From contig JAEWKC010000005.1 of assembly GCA_023386235.1 (NCBI GenBank), positions 62,001 to 126,000 on the forward strand: a stretch of DNA of 64,000 nt, in the 5' to 3' direction. Position 1 is the first letter of the stretch. Each line of letters begins with the position of its first letter. The DNA comes from Bacteroidota bacterium. GTDB taxonomy: Bacteria; Bacteroidota; Bacteroidia; Chitinophagales; Chitinophagaceae. The translations under genes and the position numbers were made by a program. Of the stretch, positions 63,546 to 64,000 are shown piece by piece. The notes under the pieces are model-generated. The model made no database searches and was not told where the DNA came from. It saw only the letters and a program-made list of their open reading frames with translations.

Positions 63546-64000
63546 TTGAAAAAAATAGCTGCTTTTTTTACATTGGTAAGATGGCCCAATCTGCTTTTTA
63601 TTGTGCTTACACAATATCTGTTTTTCTATGCGGTGCTTCATCCACTTTTTGTAAAAGAAGGTGTACACAATAATCTTAACTTATTATATCTTACGCTGCT
63701 GGTTGTTTCTTCTGTATTTATAGCGGGCGCGGGTAATATTATTAATGATTATTTCGACAGAAATATAGATTTAATCAATAAACCTGATAAGGTAATCATT
63801 GGAAAATATATCCATCGTCATTGGGCTATATCCTGCCATATCTTTTTAAGTACCGTTGCGGTATTTATTGGCTTTTATCTTGACGCTAAAGCCGGTACTT
63901 TTTTGCTGGGTATTACCAACAGCATTTGTGTAACCCTTTTATTTATCTATTCTGTAGTTTTAAAAAGAAAAGCTTTATGGGGCAATGTGATTATTTCACT
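63546..64000 (+). CDS. UbiA-family prenyltransferase, 3'-truncated by the window
   Basis: A frame starting with TTG at 63546 runs open to the window end (151 codons). It has LVRWPNLLFIVLTQYLFFY as first transmembrane helix and the prenyl-diphosphate metal site NDYFDRNIDLINKPDK (an NDxxDxxxD motif), followed by further hydrophobic helices. This is the UbiA superfamily. Bacteroidota members in this context resemble the geranylgeranylglycerol-phosphate type, but other lipid acceptors are possible. The only stop-free start near the motif is TTG; no ATG is in frame after a TAG at 63525. It is probably co-transcribed with kdsC. Confidence 0.85.
   Translation, partial: MKKIAAFFTLVRWPNLLFIVLTQYLFFYAVLHPLFVKEGVHNNLNLLYLTLLVVSSVFIAGAGNIINDYFDRNIDLINKPDKVIIGKYIHRHWAISCHIFLSTVAVFIGFYLDAKAGTFLLGITNSICVTLLFIYSVVLKRKALWGNVIIS

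Noticed and set aside
1..64000. CRISPR arrays
   Set aside because: No regularly spaced direct repeats with unique spacers were seen; the only arrays are the REP units and the 15-bp repeats in the second RAYT gene.

Overview
The window looks like a chromosomal segment of a Bacteroidota species, most likely a Chitinophagaceae-type organism. The pointers are SusC/SusD pairs, lipoproteins with a Cys lipobox, -7 boxes of the TAnnTTTG type, DUF4290, DUF3810 and DUF1573 proteins, a YajQ protein and moderately low GC. The lineage call is inference. No rRNA, convincing tRNA or CRISPR array was seen.

Layout. (1) 1-2376: housekeeping genes (nucleoside phosphorylase, dapF, a DUF4197 lipoprotein). (2) 2453-38559: a large polysaccharide-utilisation locus. 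It opens with a divergent AraC regulator, then susC/susD, three surface lipoproteins, a GH43, a GH67 alpha-glucuronidase, a RAYT transposase with its REP repeats, a GH127-type enzyme, uxuA and a mannonate/fructuronate-type SDR. A second susC/susD pair with a GH115 alpha-glucuronidase follows, then a terminator, and then a sulfatase, a second GH43, an unassigned alpha/alpha-barrel enzyme, a second GH127-type enzyme and an SGNH acetylesterase. The set fits an acetylated, arabinose-substituted glucuronoxylan or a related glucuronoarabino-polysaccharide: side chains are removed and the released glucuronate is sent through UxuA towards KDG. No endo-xylanase is present. (3) 38638-43641: DUF1573, a glycosyltransferase-like protein, two proteins with HExxH motifs and an ABC-F ATPase. 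(4) 43984-45305: a decayed cassette holding a 36-codon remnant of a GH2 gene end, a broken lipoprotein gene and a small membrane protein. (5) 45326-54063: two large GH2 beta-galactosidases with an MFS transporter between them. (6) 54366-60027: a type I restriction-modification operon with HsdM and HsdS fused and a second RAYT between the M/S and R genes. (7) 60295-64000: GH25 lysozyme, DUF4290, YajQ, KdsC and a truncated UbiA-family prenyltransferase.

Most notable observations: a short peptide of form MSxK(10 variable)SEFH is encoded just upstream of susC-1 (in frame) and of susD-2 (as a separate 22-codon ORF), with identical spacing; TGCAAA-N15-TGCAAA direct repeats with 21-bp spacing occur in both the araC and uxuA promoters; REP-like arrays sit beside one RAYT gene and a 28-bp perfect palindrome lies inside the other; a 1.2-kb decayed cassette is flanked by imperfect copies of a GH2 gene's 3' end; and kdsC appears to be transcribed leaderless.
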